The notes beneath the pieces are model-generated. The model was not told the DNA's origin. It saw only the letters and a program-made list of their open reading frames with translations, and did no database searches. Positions 1-8,603 of a stretch of DNA of 30,542 bases are shown here, piece after piece. This stretch comes from a virus. The translations under genes were made by a program, and so were the position numbers. The DNA is taken from IMG/VR virus record IMGVR_UViG_3300012000_000086, positions 1 to 30,542 of that record; one strand, given 5' to 3'. Position 1 is the first letter of the stretch. Every line of letters begins with the position of its first letter.

Positions 1-1
1 A

Positions 2-616
2 CCAGTTCTTCCACCTTTAGGCTCGTCAGCATTAAATCCTGCTTTATCAGGTCAAGATTTAGTTAACAGGCGCTCAGGGCTTTCCAGCGGTTTGTATTGG
101 ATTAAGGGTCCTGGTATGCCAACTGCTTTACGAATGTATGTTGACACAACACAAGAAGGTGGGGGTTATGACTTCTACCCAATTACTGGTGGCACTGCTG
201 TTAACTATGTGACTGAAAATAACAGCGGAAAACCTCTTGGTCTAGATATTTTTTACCCAAGAAGTTCTGCTCACTGGACTGCAATATATAACTACATCAA
301 TAGTCAACTTGGTGGAGATTTTGCTAGTTACCTCCAAGTTCCTGGCTCTGTATACAAACCAGGTTCTGGCGGTAACTACACTGGATACATAATGAGGTCT
401 GGTTCTGTGCCAGATTGGCGTGTTCCAGATGGTGGTCGTTGGTGGCTGAGAGACTCTACTTTTAGTGAACCTAACGGTGATTACAGCGGTTATGGATATT
501 TAGGTCTTTATGGCGCTGGATATTCTTTGAACCCTGGAGGTCCTTCTGGCTTCAACGATGGAGGAGCCTACGGAACAGGAAGTTCTTATATTGTTAGTAC
601 AAATGCTAAACCATAA
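2..616 (+). CDS. Tail-fibre protein, C-terminal part (5' end outside window)
   Basis: The reading frame is open from the first complete codon of the window, so this is the C-terminal ~204 residues of a longer protein. A TTG at 92 is only an internal codon. The visible part is rich in Gly, Tyr and Trp and has GLYWIKGPGMP, then GGGYDFYP, DGGRWWLRD, EPNGDYSGYGYLGL and the ending SSYIVSTNAKP. From memory, this run of motifs resembles the C-terminal globular domain of collagen- or fibrinogen-like fibre proteins of aquatic phages, where it would form the trimeric tip that touches the host. It heads a plus-strand array of virion genes and is followed by a collagen-like protein, which supports a fibre role. 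The exact receptor and the N-terminal part cannot be seen. The gene is a confident CDS; the tail-fibre call is moderate. Confidence 0.75.
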   Translation, partial: PVLPPLGSSALNPALSGQDLVNRRSGLSSGLYWIKGPGMPTALRMYVDTTQEGGGYDFYPITGGTAVNYVTENNSGKPLGLDIFYPRSSAHWTAIYNYINSQLGGDFASYLQVPGSVYKPGSGGNYTGYIMRSGSVPDWRVPDGGRWWLRDSTFSEPNGDYSGYGYLGLYGAGYSLNPGGPSGFNDGGAYGTGSSYIVSTNAKP

Positions 617-683
617 AATAATCGGAAAAACAAAAGTAGGATAATATAGGTACGCTACTCGTGGCTAGGTGTAGGAGCAATAA

Positions 684-1223
684 ATGTCATTAAAACGCTG
701 GACAGGCTCACAATGGGTCGTCGTTGCAGGTTCACGTCCTGGTGCACAAGGTGCTCCAGGTGCTACTGGTCCAACTGGTCCTACAGGCCCAGCGGGTACT
801 AATGGTACTAATGGTGCCGCAGGTCCTACAGGTGCTGCTGGTGTTGCTGGAACTCGCGGAAGCAAGATTCTTACTGGTGCAGTTGCTCCAGAAGCAGCAG
901 GTCTTTCAGGTCTTTTAGAAGCAGATGTATACCTAAATGCATCTAATGGAAATTTTTACGCTTATAGTGCATCAACTACTTCTTGGATTCTTCAAGGAAA
1001 TATCAAGGGTGCAAACGGTGCTCCAGGGCCTACAGGTCCTGTTGGAGCAGTAGGGCCTACAGGTCCTAACGGAACAACTGCTGATACAAATCGTATCAAT
1101 ATTCTTGAGATGAATTCTTTGTTGAATCTCGGCCTGTTTGGTAAACAAACAAGCAGCAGTACGACTAATATTACAAACATTGGCTCTACAAGTAGCAGCC
1201 TTATCGCGCTGGCACTTCTCTAA
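684..1223 (+). CDS. Collagen-like tail fibre protein
   Basis: This 179-residue virion protein begins MSLKRWTGSQWVVVAG, an N-terminal motif (R-W-x-G-x-x-W-x-x-x-A-G) common in small actinophage tail proteins. Two Gly-X-Y tracts follow at about residues 20-60 and 109-130, rich in GPT and GPA triplets, so the protein probably trimerises as a collagen-like triple helix. Between them is a small segment, LLEADVYLNASNGNFYAYS...WILQGNIKG, typical of the linker seen between collagen tracts in phage fibres. The C-terminus (from ~135) is Asn/Ser/Thr-rich with a hydrophobic end. The ATG at 684 is preceded by a TAGGAG-like ribosome binding site 7-8 bases upstream. The antisense proline-rich frames are shadows of the repeats. 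It probably sits with the neighbouring fibre at the tail tip. Confidence 0.85.
   Translation: MSLKRWTGSQWVVVAGSRPGAQGAPGATGPTGPTGPAGTNGTNGAAGPTGAAGVAGTRGSKILTGAVAPEAAGLSGLLEADVYLNASNGNFYAYSASTTSWILQGNIKGANGAPGPTGPVGAVGPTGPNGTTADTNRINILEMNSLLNLGLFGKQTSSSTTNITNIGSTSSSLIALALL
741..863 (+). repeat. Gly-X-Y collagen-like tract 1
   Basis: About 13 near-continuous glycine-led triplets (residues 20-60 of the 179-aa protein), built from GGT CCT ACA and GGT GCT-type codons. Translated in the other frames they give spurious low-complexity ORFs on both strands. Confidence 0.85.
1008..1073 (+). repeat. Gly-X-Y collagen-like tract 2
   Basis: Seven glycine-led triplets (residues 109-130), including two copies of a GGGCCTACAGGTCCT unit, separated from tract 1 by a short non-collagenous linker. 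Confidence 0.8.
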
Positions 1224-1241
1224 AGGTGAGGATATAAATAC

Positions 1242-4200
1242 ATGGCAAGAAGAATTATTAGAGGTACAGACTATACCTTTGACCCTACAACTAAAACAAT
1301 TACTGTCCCTACCTTTATTCTTCAGGAAAGACTGCTTCTTATCACTAACGTGACAAGAGGCGTAATTATCTATAACTTTTCTGACCCATCGCTTCTTGCA
1401 ACAAATTGGTCTTTTATTGGAGACCCAACAAATCCAAGAACTCAGATAGTACTTAACTACGCAACTGGCTCAATGGCATCAACAGATGTTTTGTCAGTTA
1501 TGTATGACGAGTTCAATGAAAGCATTACTTTTACAGACACATTGCTTGACTCTGTAGAAAAACTTCGTGTTGCTGCTCCACAGTCTTTGATGGATACAGA
1601 CTTTGAATACTCAGTTCAGCCATCTAAATGGGAAGCACTTTTCCTAGCAAACAACTACCCATCATTCTTTGCTAAGACCTCTGGTGGTAACTCTATCGCC
1701 GTGACATCTATTATAGGTGACTCATCTGGTCCACGCTCTAATATTACAATTACTACTTCAACTCTTCATGGTCTTGTGCCAGGAAACATTGTCAGCGTTC
1801 AAGATACTACTAACTTTCGTGCTGAAGGCACATTCGTAATCAATACAGTACCGACACCATACTCATTTACTTATGCTGCTCGTGGTGTTATTTCTGGTGA
1901 AATCTTTGTATCAAACTACACCACTGTCTATGGCGGTGACGTATTTGACAACGCTCATATCCCTGGTGGAAATACAAATATTGCTAACTCTCTTAGAGGA
2001 TTTACAGCAAGTTCAAATGGTGGAAACCCTTCAGTAATTACTATCAGTTTTACATCTCCACACGGTATTTTCCCTGGAACACCAATTATTATTAATAATA
2101 CAAGTGGTATCAATGGTAACTGGGTAATTAGTTCAGTGCCTACCCCAACTACTTTTAATTTTGAAATTCTTGATACTGTTGTAACAAGTATTTCTTTAAG
2201 TTCTAACTCAATCATCTATGTAAAGCCTGAAGGATATATTCAGCACCGTCCACTTGATGGTGGTGTATCTCTTACAACTATGAGCAACGCAATGGGTATG
2301 GCAACAATTCGTCAAACTCGCCGTTACTTCCGTTATCAATCAGGTAAGGGCATTCAGTTCTCAACTGGTGCAAAGTTGACTCCAACATACGATATCAAGT
2401 CAATCTCAATGGATACCGTATCAACTATTGGAACTCGTGTAGTTACTGTTGGAACTCTACAAGACCACGGACTTCAACCAGGAGCAAGCGTTCTTATTGA
2501 GAGCGTTGAAACTGTGGGAAGTTACAATCCATATAATGGAACATTTACAGTTGATTCAATTATTGATACCAACTCATTTACATATAAGGTAAATCTTACT
2601 CAGACACTATTTGCAACAGACCAAACACCTGGCGGAGCAAATTCTGTTGTCACAGTTGCTCGCTGGTCGGGAGCAGTTACTCGCTCTGGTATGTTTGATG
2701 ACCAAAATGGTTTCTTCTGGGAGGATGACGGACAATGGCTATACGTTGGTCGTCGTTTCTCTAACAAGGAACTTATGGGTCGTGTTACTACAACACAGTA
2801 CTCAAACGTTATTGTTGGAACAGGAACACTTTTCCGCAAGCAGTTGATGGTTGGTGACCGCATTGTTCTTCGTGGACAAAGTTATCTAATCAATAACATT
2901 GTTGACGATACAACACTTCACGTCAACCCTGCTTATCGTGGTCCTAGTACATCAAACGTGATTATGACTAAGACTCAGGAAATTCGTGTTCGTCAAGATG
3001 CTTGGAACACAGATAAATGCGACGGCAAGGGTCCTTCAGGATACCTTGTAGACCCACGAAGAATGCAGATGATTTATATTGACTACACCTGGTACGGTGC
3101 TGGTTATATTCGTTGGGGTCTTCGCTCTATCAAGGGTGACATTGTTTATGTACACCGTATGGCAAATAACAATATTAACAATGCTGCATATCAACGTTCT
3201 GGTAACTTGCCTGCTCGCTACGAGGCATCTAATGAGCCAAAGCGTGCAAAGATGACCGCAGGTGCTACAGCAACTCTTGGCTCTACTCTCAACGGAACAG
3301 ATACAACTATGTATGTTGATAACGTTGATTCATGGCCATCTAGTGGATTTATTTACATCAAAAATAATGATGCTTGCGAGATTGCTTCATATAGCGCAAT
3401 TGGTTCATATAACTCAGCAACTAAAGGCTATCCGCTAACCATTGCTCGTCGTCAGACAATTACTCAGTACTATCCAACTAAGTCAATTGTTTTGTCAACT
3501 GGTGCAACTTCAGCAACAAGTTTTAGCCCAGACCCTTCTGTAAATGGAAGTGGTATTAGCCAAGTTTCTGTTCAGACAATTAGCAATACCTGTGCTCCTC
3601 AAATTTCTCACTGGGGTTCATCGGTAATTATGGATGGTCGTTTTGATAACGATGCTCAGTACACATTTACCGCTGGTATGACTAAGACACTTTCTATCCC
3701 ATTTGGTCAGACACGTCCTCTTATGGCAATTCGTCTTGCACCATCTGCTGATAACGGTGTTGCTCGTAACTTTGGTGTTCGTGAACTTGTAAATCGTATG
3801 CAGATGCAGTTATCTTCCATGGGTGTATCTACCAACGGTCAGTTCTTGATTCGTGGTCTTCTTAACCCAGGTCGTATTACCTATACCAACTATGCATCTT
3901 CATCACTTACTGTATCTAAGGCTGGTGTTACAGGTTCATCTTCAGGACTAACCTTGACTCTTCCAGATGTAACTAACATTGTTGTAGGTATGACAATTGC
4001 CTCTGGTAGCACCGCAGGTGCTCAGGTAGGTGCGGTTATTACATCAATTGCTGGTTATGTAGTAACACTATCGCTACCTAACACAGGTAACGTATCTGGA
4101 ACAGTAATCTTTGGAAACGTACCTGGATATCAGGGACTTCCATTTGACTGGGACCGTGAAACTGTAGGTTCTGGTTCTTTGGCTCAGGTGCTCTATTTTG

Positions 4201-4499
4201 ACAACTGTGGAAACACAGGTGGAGCCTCACAGACAGTATCAGGAAGCGTTACTCAGGCGGACGAAATTTTCTCGTTCTACTCTGAAAATGGTTCTGGCGG
4301 TACCTCATTCAACATCACTAACTATGACTTGAAGTCAATTCGAGATATGGGTAACTCAATCCTATCTGGAAACGGCAATGCAACATCGCCTTGCTATCCA
4401 AACGGACCTGACGTTCTTGTTATTACTGCAACAAACCTTGCAACTACAGGTAGCGGATTACTTGCTGCTCGTGTTTCATGGACCGAAGCCCAGGCATAG
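1242..4499 (+). CDS. Large virion structural protein with inserted beta modules
   Basis: A 1085-residue protein with a ribosome binding site (AGGTGAGGA) before the ATG. Residues ~1-145 hold LRVAAPQSLMDTDFEYSVQP and KWEALFLANNYPSFF; residues ~340-375 hold TRRYFRYQSGKGIQFSTG; residues ~583-660 hold NTDKCDGKGPSGY, DYTWYGAGYIRWG and RSGNLPARYE. I recognise this set from large structural proteins of T4-like cyanophages and pelagiphages, whose exact role is not settled. Inserted into this framework are three 'HG' modules (residues ~167-212, 264-309, 398-450) and one 'GM-x-V' module (~893-958). It follows the collagen-like gene and precedes small accessory proteins, all on one strand. A role in the tail tip or fibre attachment is likely but not proven. 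The sequence gives no sign of an enzyme activity. Confidence 0.8.
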   Translation: MARRIIRGTDYTFDPTTKTITVPTFILQERLLLITNVTRGVIIYNFSDPSLLATNWSFIGDPTNPRTQIVLNYATGSMASTDVLSVMYDEFNESITFTDTLLDSVEKLRVAAPQSLMDTDFEYSVQPSKWEALFLANNYPSFFAKTSGGNSIAVTSIIGDSSGPRSNITITTSTLHGLVPGNIVSVQDTTNFRAEGTFVINTVPTPYSFTYAARGVISGEIFVSNYTTVYGGDVFDNAHIPGGNTNIANSLRGFTASSNGGNPSVITISFTSPHGIFPGTPIIINNTSGINGNWVISSVPTPTTFNFEILDTVVTSISLSSNSIIYVKPEGYIQHRPLDGGVSLTTMSNAMGMATIRQTRRYFRYQSGKGIQFSTGAKLTPTYDIKSISMDTVSTIGTRVVTVGTLQDHGLQPGASVLIESVETVGSYNPYNGTFTVDSIIDTNSFTYKVNLTQTLFATDQTPGGANSVVTVARWSGAVTRSGMFDDQNGFFWEDDGQWLYVGRRFSNKELMGRVTTTQYSNVIVGTGTLFRKQLMVGDRIVLRGQSYLINNIVDDTTLHVNPAYRGPSTSNVIMTKTQEIRVRQDAWNTDKCDGKGPSGYLVDPRRMQMIYIDYTWYGAGYIRWGLRSIKGDIVYVHRMANNNINNAAYQRSGNLPARYEASNEPKRAKMTAGATATLGSTLNGTDTTMYVDNVDSWPSSGFIYIKNNDACEIASYSAIGSYNSATKGYPLTIARRQTITQYYPTKSIVLSTGATSATSFSPDPSVNGSGISQVSVQTISNTCAPQISHWGSSVIMDGRFDNDAQYTFTAGMTKTLSIPFGQTRPLMAIRLAPSADNGVARNFGVRELVNRMQMQLSSMGVSTNGQFLIRGLLNPGRITYTNYASSSLTVSKAGVTGSSSGLTLTLPDVTNIVVGMTIASGSTAGAQVGAVITSIAGYVVTLSLPNTGNVSGTVIFGNVPGYQGLPFDWDRETVGSGSLAQVLYFDNCGNTGGASQTVSGSVTQADEIFSFYSENGSGGTSFNITNYDLKSIRDMGNSILSGNGNATSPCYPNGPDVLVITATNLATTGSGLLAARVSWTEAQA
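1740..1877 (+). repeat. HG (E1 FCCH-like) module, copy 1 in the 1085-aa protein
   Basis: Residues ~167-212, pattern T-x-x-T-L-H-G-L-x-x-G-x-x-V-x-V ... G-x-F-V-I-N-x-V-P-x-x-x-x-F-x-Y. The same pattern recurs in the minus-strand tail proteins. Confidence 0.65.
2031..2168 (+). repeat. HG (E1 FCCH-like) module, copy 2 in the 1085-aa protein
   Basis: Residues ~264-309: SPHGIFPGTPIIINN, then INGNWVISSVPTPTTFNFEI. It matches copy 1 closely in spacing. Confidence 0.65.
2433..2591 (+). repeat. HG (E1 FCCH-like) module, copy 3 in the 1085-aa protein
   Basis: Residues ~398-450: VVTVGTLQDHGLQPGASVLI, then NGTFTVDSIIDTNSFTYKV. It is slightly longer between the HG and NG landmarks than the other copies. 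Confidence 0.65.
3918..4115 (+). repeat. GMxVxGTGI module in the 1085-aa protein
   Basis: Residues ~893-958: VTGSSSGLTLTLPDVTNI, VVGMTIASG, VITSIAGYVVTLSL, then NVSGTVIFG. It lies between a framework segment ending GLLNPGRITYTNY and one beginning GYQGLPFDWDRETVG. It is a more diverged copy of the module found twice in the 1104-aa adhesin and once in the 994-aa protein. Confidence 0.6.
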
Positions 4500-4564
4500 T
4501 GTATTATAAGGAATATCCTTGTGAAAACTAATGCTAAAATTTACAATCAAGGAATGGAGAAATA

Positions 4565-4903
4565 ATGCCTGATTATTCCAGCCTGTCAACGCAAATTGAT
4601 GCGGTAAAGGCAGAAATCACAGCAAGCCTAGCGGCAAGCACATATACCGCTCAGGAACTTGTTTTCGTTGCTAAGGCGCTCGAAACGCTTGGCAGTCTAT
4701 TAGGAGTCAGTGACATTGTTTCTGTTACAGCAGCAAAAGTTACTGAAGTCAACACAGCGGGAACCACACAGGTTGCTGCGGTAAACAGCGCTGGTACGAC
4801 CCAAGTAGCGGCCGTGAACACAGCAGGAAACACAAAAATCACAGCAATCAACTCATTGGCAAATGATTTGTCAATACTTAACTACATGGGAGTACTCGCA
4901 TAA
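4565..4903 (+). CDS. Small tail protein with 11-residue repeats
   Basis: A 112-residue protein with a GGAG ribosome binding site 8 bases before the ATG. The first 60 residues are mostly helical-looking (IDAVKAEITASLAAS...LVFVAKALETLGSLL). Three 11-residue repeats follow at residues 62-94 (VNTAGTTQVAA, VNSAGTTQVAA, VNTAGNTKITA). Hendecad repeats of this kind usually form parallel trimeric coiled coils, as in the shafts of phage fibres. The stop codon overlaps the next start (TAATG), so the next gene is probably translated by coupling. Its position between two large virion genes supports a role as a fibre connector or accessory protein. I do not recognise a named family. Confidence 0.75.
   Translation: MPDYSSLSTQIDAVKAEITASLAASTYTAQELVFVAKALETLGSLLGVSDIVSVTAAKVTEVNTAGTTQVAAVNSAGTTQVAAVNTAGNTKITAINSLANDLSILNYMGVLA
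4748..4846 (+). repeat. Three 11-residue (33-bp) coding repeats
   Basis: Residues 62-94 of the 112-aa protein. The protein repeats are nearly identical but the codons differ (ACCACACAGGTT against ACGACCCAAGTA). This fits old duplication kept by protein-level selection rather than recent slippage. Confidence 0.75.
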
Positions 4904-5238
4904 TGCCAACCACAGCAAAGAAACTGTTCGCCGGTGTGGCCACTACTTCTGGAGTAACCGCTTATAACTCGGTTCCAGCAGGTGGAAACACTATTGTTAC
5001 CAACATTGTCGCTGCGAACAAGACATCATCAACAGTAACACTTACAATCCAGATTGGTACTGGAGGATATAACTCAGGTACCGCATACAACTTCTGTAAC
5101 GGACTTCAGGTTCCTGCAAACGGAACTGTAAATTTTGACATTCGCCAGGTTATGAACCCGAACGATGTTATTTATGCTGCTGCGTCATCAAACAGCGCAG
5201 TTGACTTACTGATTTCTGGCGTAGAAATCACAGCGTAG
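4903..5238 (+). CDS. Small tail accessory protein (beta-sandwich-like)
   Basis: A 111-residue protein whose ATG shares a base with the preceding stop (TAATG). It reads as one small all-beta domain: TIVTNIVAANKTSSTVTLTI, then LQVPANGTVNFDIRQVMNPN and AVDLLISGVEITA. From memory this pattern, with a conserved 'VPANGTV' and a terminal 'SGVEI', is frequent in small phage tail or head-decoration proteins of actinophages and aquatic phages, often annotated only as structural. No signal peptide or membrane segment is seen. It sits immediately before the large adhesin, so it may be a fibre-base or decoration component. Function beyond 'virion accessory' is not supported. Confidence 0.75.
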   Translation: MPTTAKKLFAGVATTSGVTAYNSVPAGGNTIVTNIVAANKTSSTVTLTIQIGTGGYNSGTAYNFCNGLQVPANGTVNFDIRQVMNPNDVIYAAASSNSAVDLLISGVEITA

Positions 5239-5271
5239 TTTTAGCAAAAAGAAACGAGAGGCTAAAGAACA

Positions 5272-8200
5272 ATGGCTATTTCAGGTAGCAAAGATTTAAT
5301 TGTATTTCCTAACGACAACTCTGGACGCTTCTCGATTAAAGAAGTTGCGTTCACAGCAAACGGCACATGGACTGCACCTACTGGTGTAACTGCTGTCGAA
5401 GTTGTTGCTGTAGGTGGCGGTGGAGGCGGCGGAGGCGGCGCAGACACAGTTGCTGGTGGCGGTGGCGGTGGTGGACAAGTAGTCCAGACCCGTGTCAACG
5501 TAACACCAGGAACAACTTACAACGTTGCAATCGGAGCAGGTGGTCGTGGTGGACAAGGTTCACAGACTGGTGCTTCTGATGTTATTAACACTACTCCAGG
5601 TGGAAATGGTGGAACAACAACACTTGGTGGATTAGCACCAGCAAACCTTTTGATGAACCCAAGTTACGCTAAGGGCGTCTCACTTTGGGAAGCAAATAAC
5701 ATTCAGCAGGTTCAGAAGAGCGCTACTGGTACATCAGGTCTTAATACAATTATTATTGCACCAGACAATGCAAACATTATTATTGGTATGCTTGTTACAG
5801 GTACTGGTATTGGTTCTAACGCAATTGTTTCTTCTATTACTGGAACAACAATTACTTTGAACGTAAACAACTCTGGAACAGTTTCAGGTGTTGTTACTTT
5901 TACTCTTCAGCCTTGTACTATCACATCAACAAGCATTATTTACAACGACAACATTTCAAATGCTGTCTCACTTGGTACAAACCAGTCAAACAACCTTATT
6001 CAGGCTCAGTATGCTCAGATGGAAGACCTAACACTTTCTGGTGCTTCATACTTTGTACTTGACAGCCTTGGTGGAGTTACAGCAGCAGTGCTTTCTAACC
6101 CATACACCAAGTTGGCTGAAATGGTTTCCCCATCAGTTATTGGTGTATCTTCAGGCGCTAACTCACTTCAGTGCGTAAACTCAACTGGTGGTGCTCGTCT
6201 TGTAGGTCTATCAACATCTGCTGCTGGCGCACTTTCTGGTGGTACAACAGGATTTACTTACAACCCAGGTGCAACTTATACAGTTTCTGCATACGTTTAC
6301 CACACTAACCCAACAGCACAGAACCTTGTTGTTCAGTTGCGTATCGGTGATGGTACTAACTTCCCAACAAACAACCAGGGAACTGCAAACGGAACAGGTA
6401 CTCTCTACTCAGCAGTAACACCTTCAAACGGTGGTTACTCAGTATCTCAGGTAACTGTCAGCACACCACTTTCTGGTTACGGCGGACTTGTATCTAAGAC
6501 TGTTACAGGAACTTCAGGTCAGACATTTATTACAGTAACAGATAACTCAGGTATCTTTGCTGGTCAGACTGTTTCAGGTACAGGTATTGCTACCAACGCA
6601 AAGGTAACAAGCATCTCTGGAACAACAATCAACCTTGACCTTGCTAATACAAACGCAGTATCAGGTACAGCAACATTCACCCACACAGGTATTGTTTCTG
6701 GAGCATGGCGCCGCATCTCTGCAACATTTACTGGTCTTCCAGCATATGCAGCAGGTCTCACAGCCAAGTGGGCATATATCGGCTTCCTAGTACCAGCAAA
6801 CACAACAATGTTGTTTGACAATATTCAAGTTGAAGAGAACTCAACAGCAACCGCATATAAGCCACCTACATATAACTATGCAGTTGGTCTTAAGATGATT
6901 TCTACTGTTGCTAACTCAACAAACATGGAAGTTTCACACGAATTTGTGAAGGTAATTCCTAGCACACAGTACACAGGTTCTGTCTACGCTTGGGCGTGGA
7001 AGGAATACCGTACAGCAAATGCTTACCTTGAATTCTACGATGTTGACTACAATATCATCAGCACACGTTCTGCTGGCGCTACAACATTTATTCCTGTATC
7101 AGGAACAAAGATGTCAGGAACAGGTAACCTACAGGCATACTCTGGAAAGCGTATGACTGTTACTGCTACTGCTCCAGGTAACGCAGCATATGTACGCTTC
7201 GGTGTCTCATTTGCTAACGCAGCAAACAACTCAACAGGTGGTGCTGAACCAGAGTTCTACCTAGCATTTGCTCAGTTAGAGACTGGTGCTGCTGCAACCT
7301 TCTACAAAGATGGAAACACAACTGGCTACACATGGGCTGGTGAAGCACACTATTCAACAACAATTACTGCACCACTTCTTGCTGCTAAGGGCGGCGGAGG
7401 CGGCGGTACTTACAACACTAACGTTCGTTTCTGGCAGTTTGGTCTTCCTGGCGCAAATGCTGGTGGACACTCACTAACCAACTCAGCAACACTTCCTACT
7501 TATGCAGGTGGTGGAGCAGGAGCAGGTTCTGCTGGCGGAAGCGCAATGGTTTACACACCAATTATTTCTTCTGGAAACATCGCTGGTGGTTACAACTCAA
7601 CAGGCTCAACATCACTACAGAATGTTCAGCAGCAAGGAAACCAAGGTGGATACGCTGCTTGGACATCTAACGCATCTGTACCAGTTTATGGTGGAGATGG
7701 TGGTCTTGGAGTTCCAGTTGATGGAACATCAACACTAGGTGTTGTAATGCTCGGCGGCGGAGGCGGCGGAGGTGGATGGAACACATTCGCACAGAGTGGT
7801 TTCAACAACCCAGGTCGTGGTTCAGCAGGTGGCGGTAAGGGTGGACACACCTACATTGCATACCTCACTGGTCAGGGTGGCGGTCTTATCACAGACGTTT
7901 ACTCTCGTGGTCTTGATGCTGCTCCTAATACAGGTTCTGGTGGTGGTGGTGCAGGTTCAAACGGTTCTAACTCACCTTTGACACTTGCTACACACTCAGC
8001 ATCTCAGTTCATTACCTTTGAAGGTAACTCACAGAACGATATGTTCCGCTGGACACCTGTTTACAACTGTACAACACTTGTAACTTCTTCTGCGGCAGCA
8101 TTTGGAACCTACGGTCTTCGTGTTACAGCACAGGATGCAGGAAATATGAAGGTAATCTCTTCATGGACTGACTTCCCAATCTTGCCTCGCACACAGTTGT

Positions 8201-8586
8201 TCTTCTCTGGTTTTGCATTCCGTTTGAACGCAGCAGCGTCAAACCCAGGAACACCAAACCTTGGAACAAAGGTTGCTCGTCCAACAATTATTTGGTTGGA
8301 TATCAACAAGAACGTTATTCGTGAAGACCGTCCATCAACAAGCGCAACTCTTGTTGCTAACACATTCACAAACGCAGTAGCAAACGCTATGCAGACTTGG
8401 CAGCCACTACTTGCTCCAGCAAATGCGGCATATTTCCAGGTTGCAGTTGAATACCTATTCATGTCTGCTGGTGACTTTGTTGATACTGACTTCAACACAC
8501 TTCAGTACTATCCATACACAAGTATGGGCGGAAACGGTGCTGATGGCGCTATGATTATTCGCTATACAGAGAAGTTCACAGCGTAA
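5272..8586 (+). CDS. Polyglycine-rich receptor-binding tail adhesin
   Basis: A 1104-residue protein with a GAGAGG ribosome binding site. Residues ~25-120 form a glycine-rich domain (FTANGTWTAPTGVTAVEVVA followed by runs of 9 and 7 glycines). Such domains end many phage fibres and pack polyglycine helices to display recognition loops. The domain resumes at ~704 and again in the last 20 residues (MGGNGADGAMIIRY), and is interrupted twice. The first interruption (~122-703) holds a jelly-roll-like module starting LLMNPSYAKG and ending MLFDNIQVEENSTATAYK, a second such module ending EFYLAFAQLETGAAATFYK, and two GMxVxGTGI modules. The second interruption (~901-1080) is another beta-sandwich-like module. 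The jelly-roll parts resemble carbohydrate-binding modules. Length, composition and position point to the main host-recognition protein; the receptor is unknown. Confidence 0.8.
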   Translation: MAISGSKDLIVFPNDNSGRFSIKEVAFTANGTWTAPTGVTAVEVVAVGGGGGGGGGADTVAGGGGGGGQVVQTRVNVTPGTTYNVAIGAGGRGGQGSQTGASDVINTTPGGNGGTTTLGGLAPANLLMNPSYAKGVSLWEANNIQQVQKSATGTSGLNTIIIAPDNANIIIGMLVTGTGIGSNAIVSSITGTTITLNVNNSGTVSGVVTFTLQPCTITSTSIIYNDNISNAVSLGTNQSNNLIQAQYAQMEDLTLSGASYFVLDSLGGVTAAVLSNPYTKLAEMVSPSVIGVSSGANSLQCVNSTGGARLVGLSTSAAGALSGGTTGFTYNPGATYTVSAYVYHTNPTAQNLVVQLRIGDGTNFPTNNQGTANGTGTLYSAVTPSNGGYSVSQVTVSTPLSGYGGLVSKTVTGTSGQTFITVTDNSGIFAGQTVSGTGIATNAKVTSISGTTINLDLANTNAVSGTATFTHTGIVSGAWRRISATFTGLPAYAAGLTAKWAYIGFLVPANTTMLFDNIQVEENSTATAYKPPTYNYAVGLKMISTVANSTNMEVSHEFVKVIPSTQYTGSVYAWAWKEYRTANAYLEFYDVDYNIISTRSAGATTFIPVSGTKMSGTGNLQAYSGKRMTVTATAPGNAAYVRFGVSFANAANNSTGGAEPEFYLAFAQLETGAAATFYKDGNTTGYTWAGEAHYSTTITAPLLAAKGGGGGGTYNTNVRFWQFGLPGANAGGHSLTNSATLPTYAGGGAGAGSAGGSAMVYTPIISSGNIAGGYNSTGSTSLQNVQQQGNQGGYAAWTSNASVPVYGGDGGLGVPVDGTSTLGVVMLGGGGGGGGWNTFAQSGFNNPGRGSAGGGKGGHTYIAYLTGQGGGLITDVYSRGLDAAPNTGSGGGGAGSNGSNSPLTLATHSASQFITFEGNSQNDMFRWTPVYNCTTLVTSSAAAFGTYGLRVTAQDAGNMKVISSWTDFPILPRTQLFFSGFAFRLNAAASNPGTPNLGTKVARPTIIWLDINKNVIREDRPSTSATLVANTFTNAVANAMQTWQPLLAPANAAYFQVAVEYLFMSAGDFVDTDFNTLQYYPYTSMGGNGADGAMIIRYTEKFTA
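5719..5910 (+). repeat. GMxVxGTGI module, copy 1 in the adhesin
   Basis: Residues ~150-213: IIIGMLVTGTGIGSNAIVSS, ITGTTITLNV, then GTVSGVVTFT. It sits directly after the start of a jelly-roll-like domain (LLMNPSYAKGVSLWE). Confidence 0.65.
6496..6690 (+). repeat. GMxVxGTGI module, copy 2 in the adhesin
   Basis: Residues ~409-473: VTGTSGQTFITVTDNSG, FAGQTVSGTGIATNAKVTSI, then NAVSGTATFTH. It lies just before the strand WRRISATFTG that normally belongs to the enclosing jelly-roll domain. Confidence 0.65.
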
Positions 8587-8603
8587 GGAAGGACTGAAAA
8601 ATA

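Noticed and set aside
92-616. Complete 174-residue protein starting at TTG 92
   Set aside because: The frame is open to the first base of the window and the upstream residues read as real protein, so TTG 92 is internal.
665-865. Antisense Pro/Val-rich ORF opposite the collagen-like gene
   Set aside because: It is the mirror of the Gly-X-Y codon repeats; composition is set by the plus-strand gene and there is no start signal.
4505-4522. AAGGAATATCCTT palindrome after the 1085-aa gene as a terminator
   Set aside because: The stem is only 5 bp, AT-rich and has no T-run; at most a weak RNA feature.
5239-5271. TTTAGC/GCTAAA inverted repeat before the adhesin gene as a riboswitch-like control
   Set aside because: Six base pairs with a 15-base loop near a ribosome binding site is too short to separate from chance.
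8109-8498. 129-residue antisense ORF inside the adhesin gene
   Set aside because: It lies fully inside a well-supported gene on the other strand, and has no ribosome binding site or recognisable domain.
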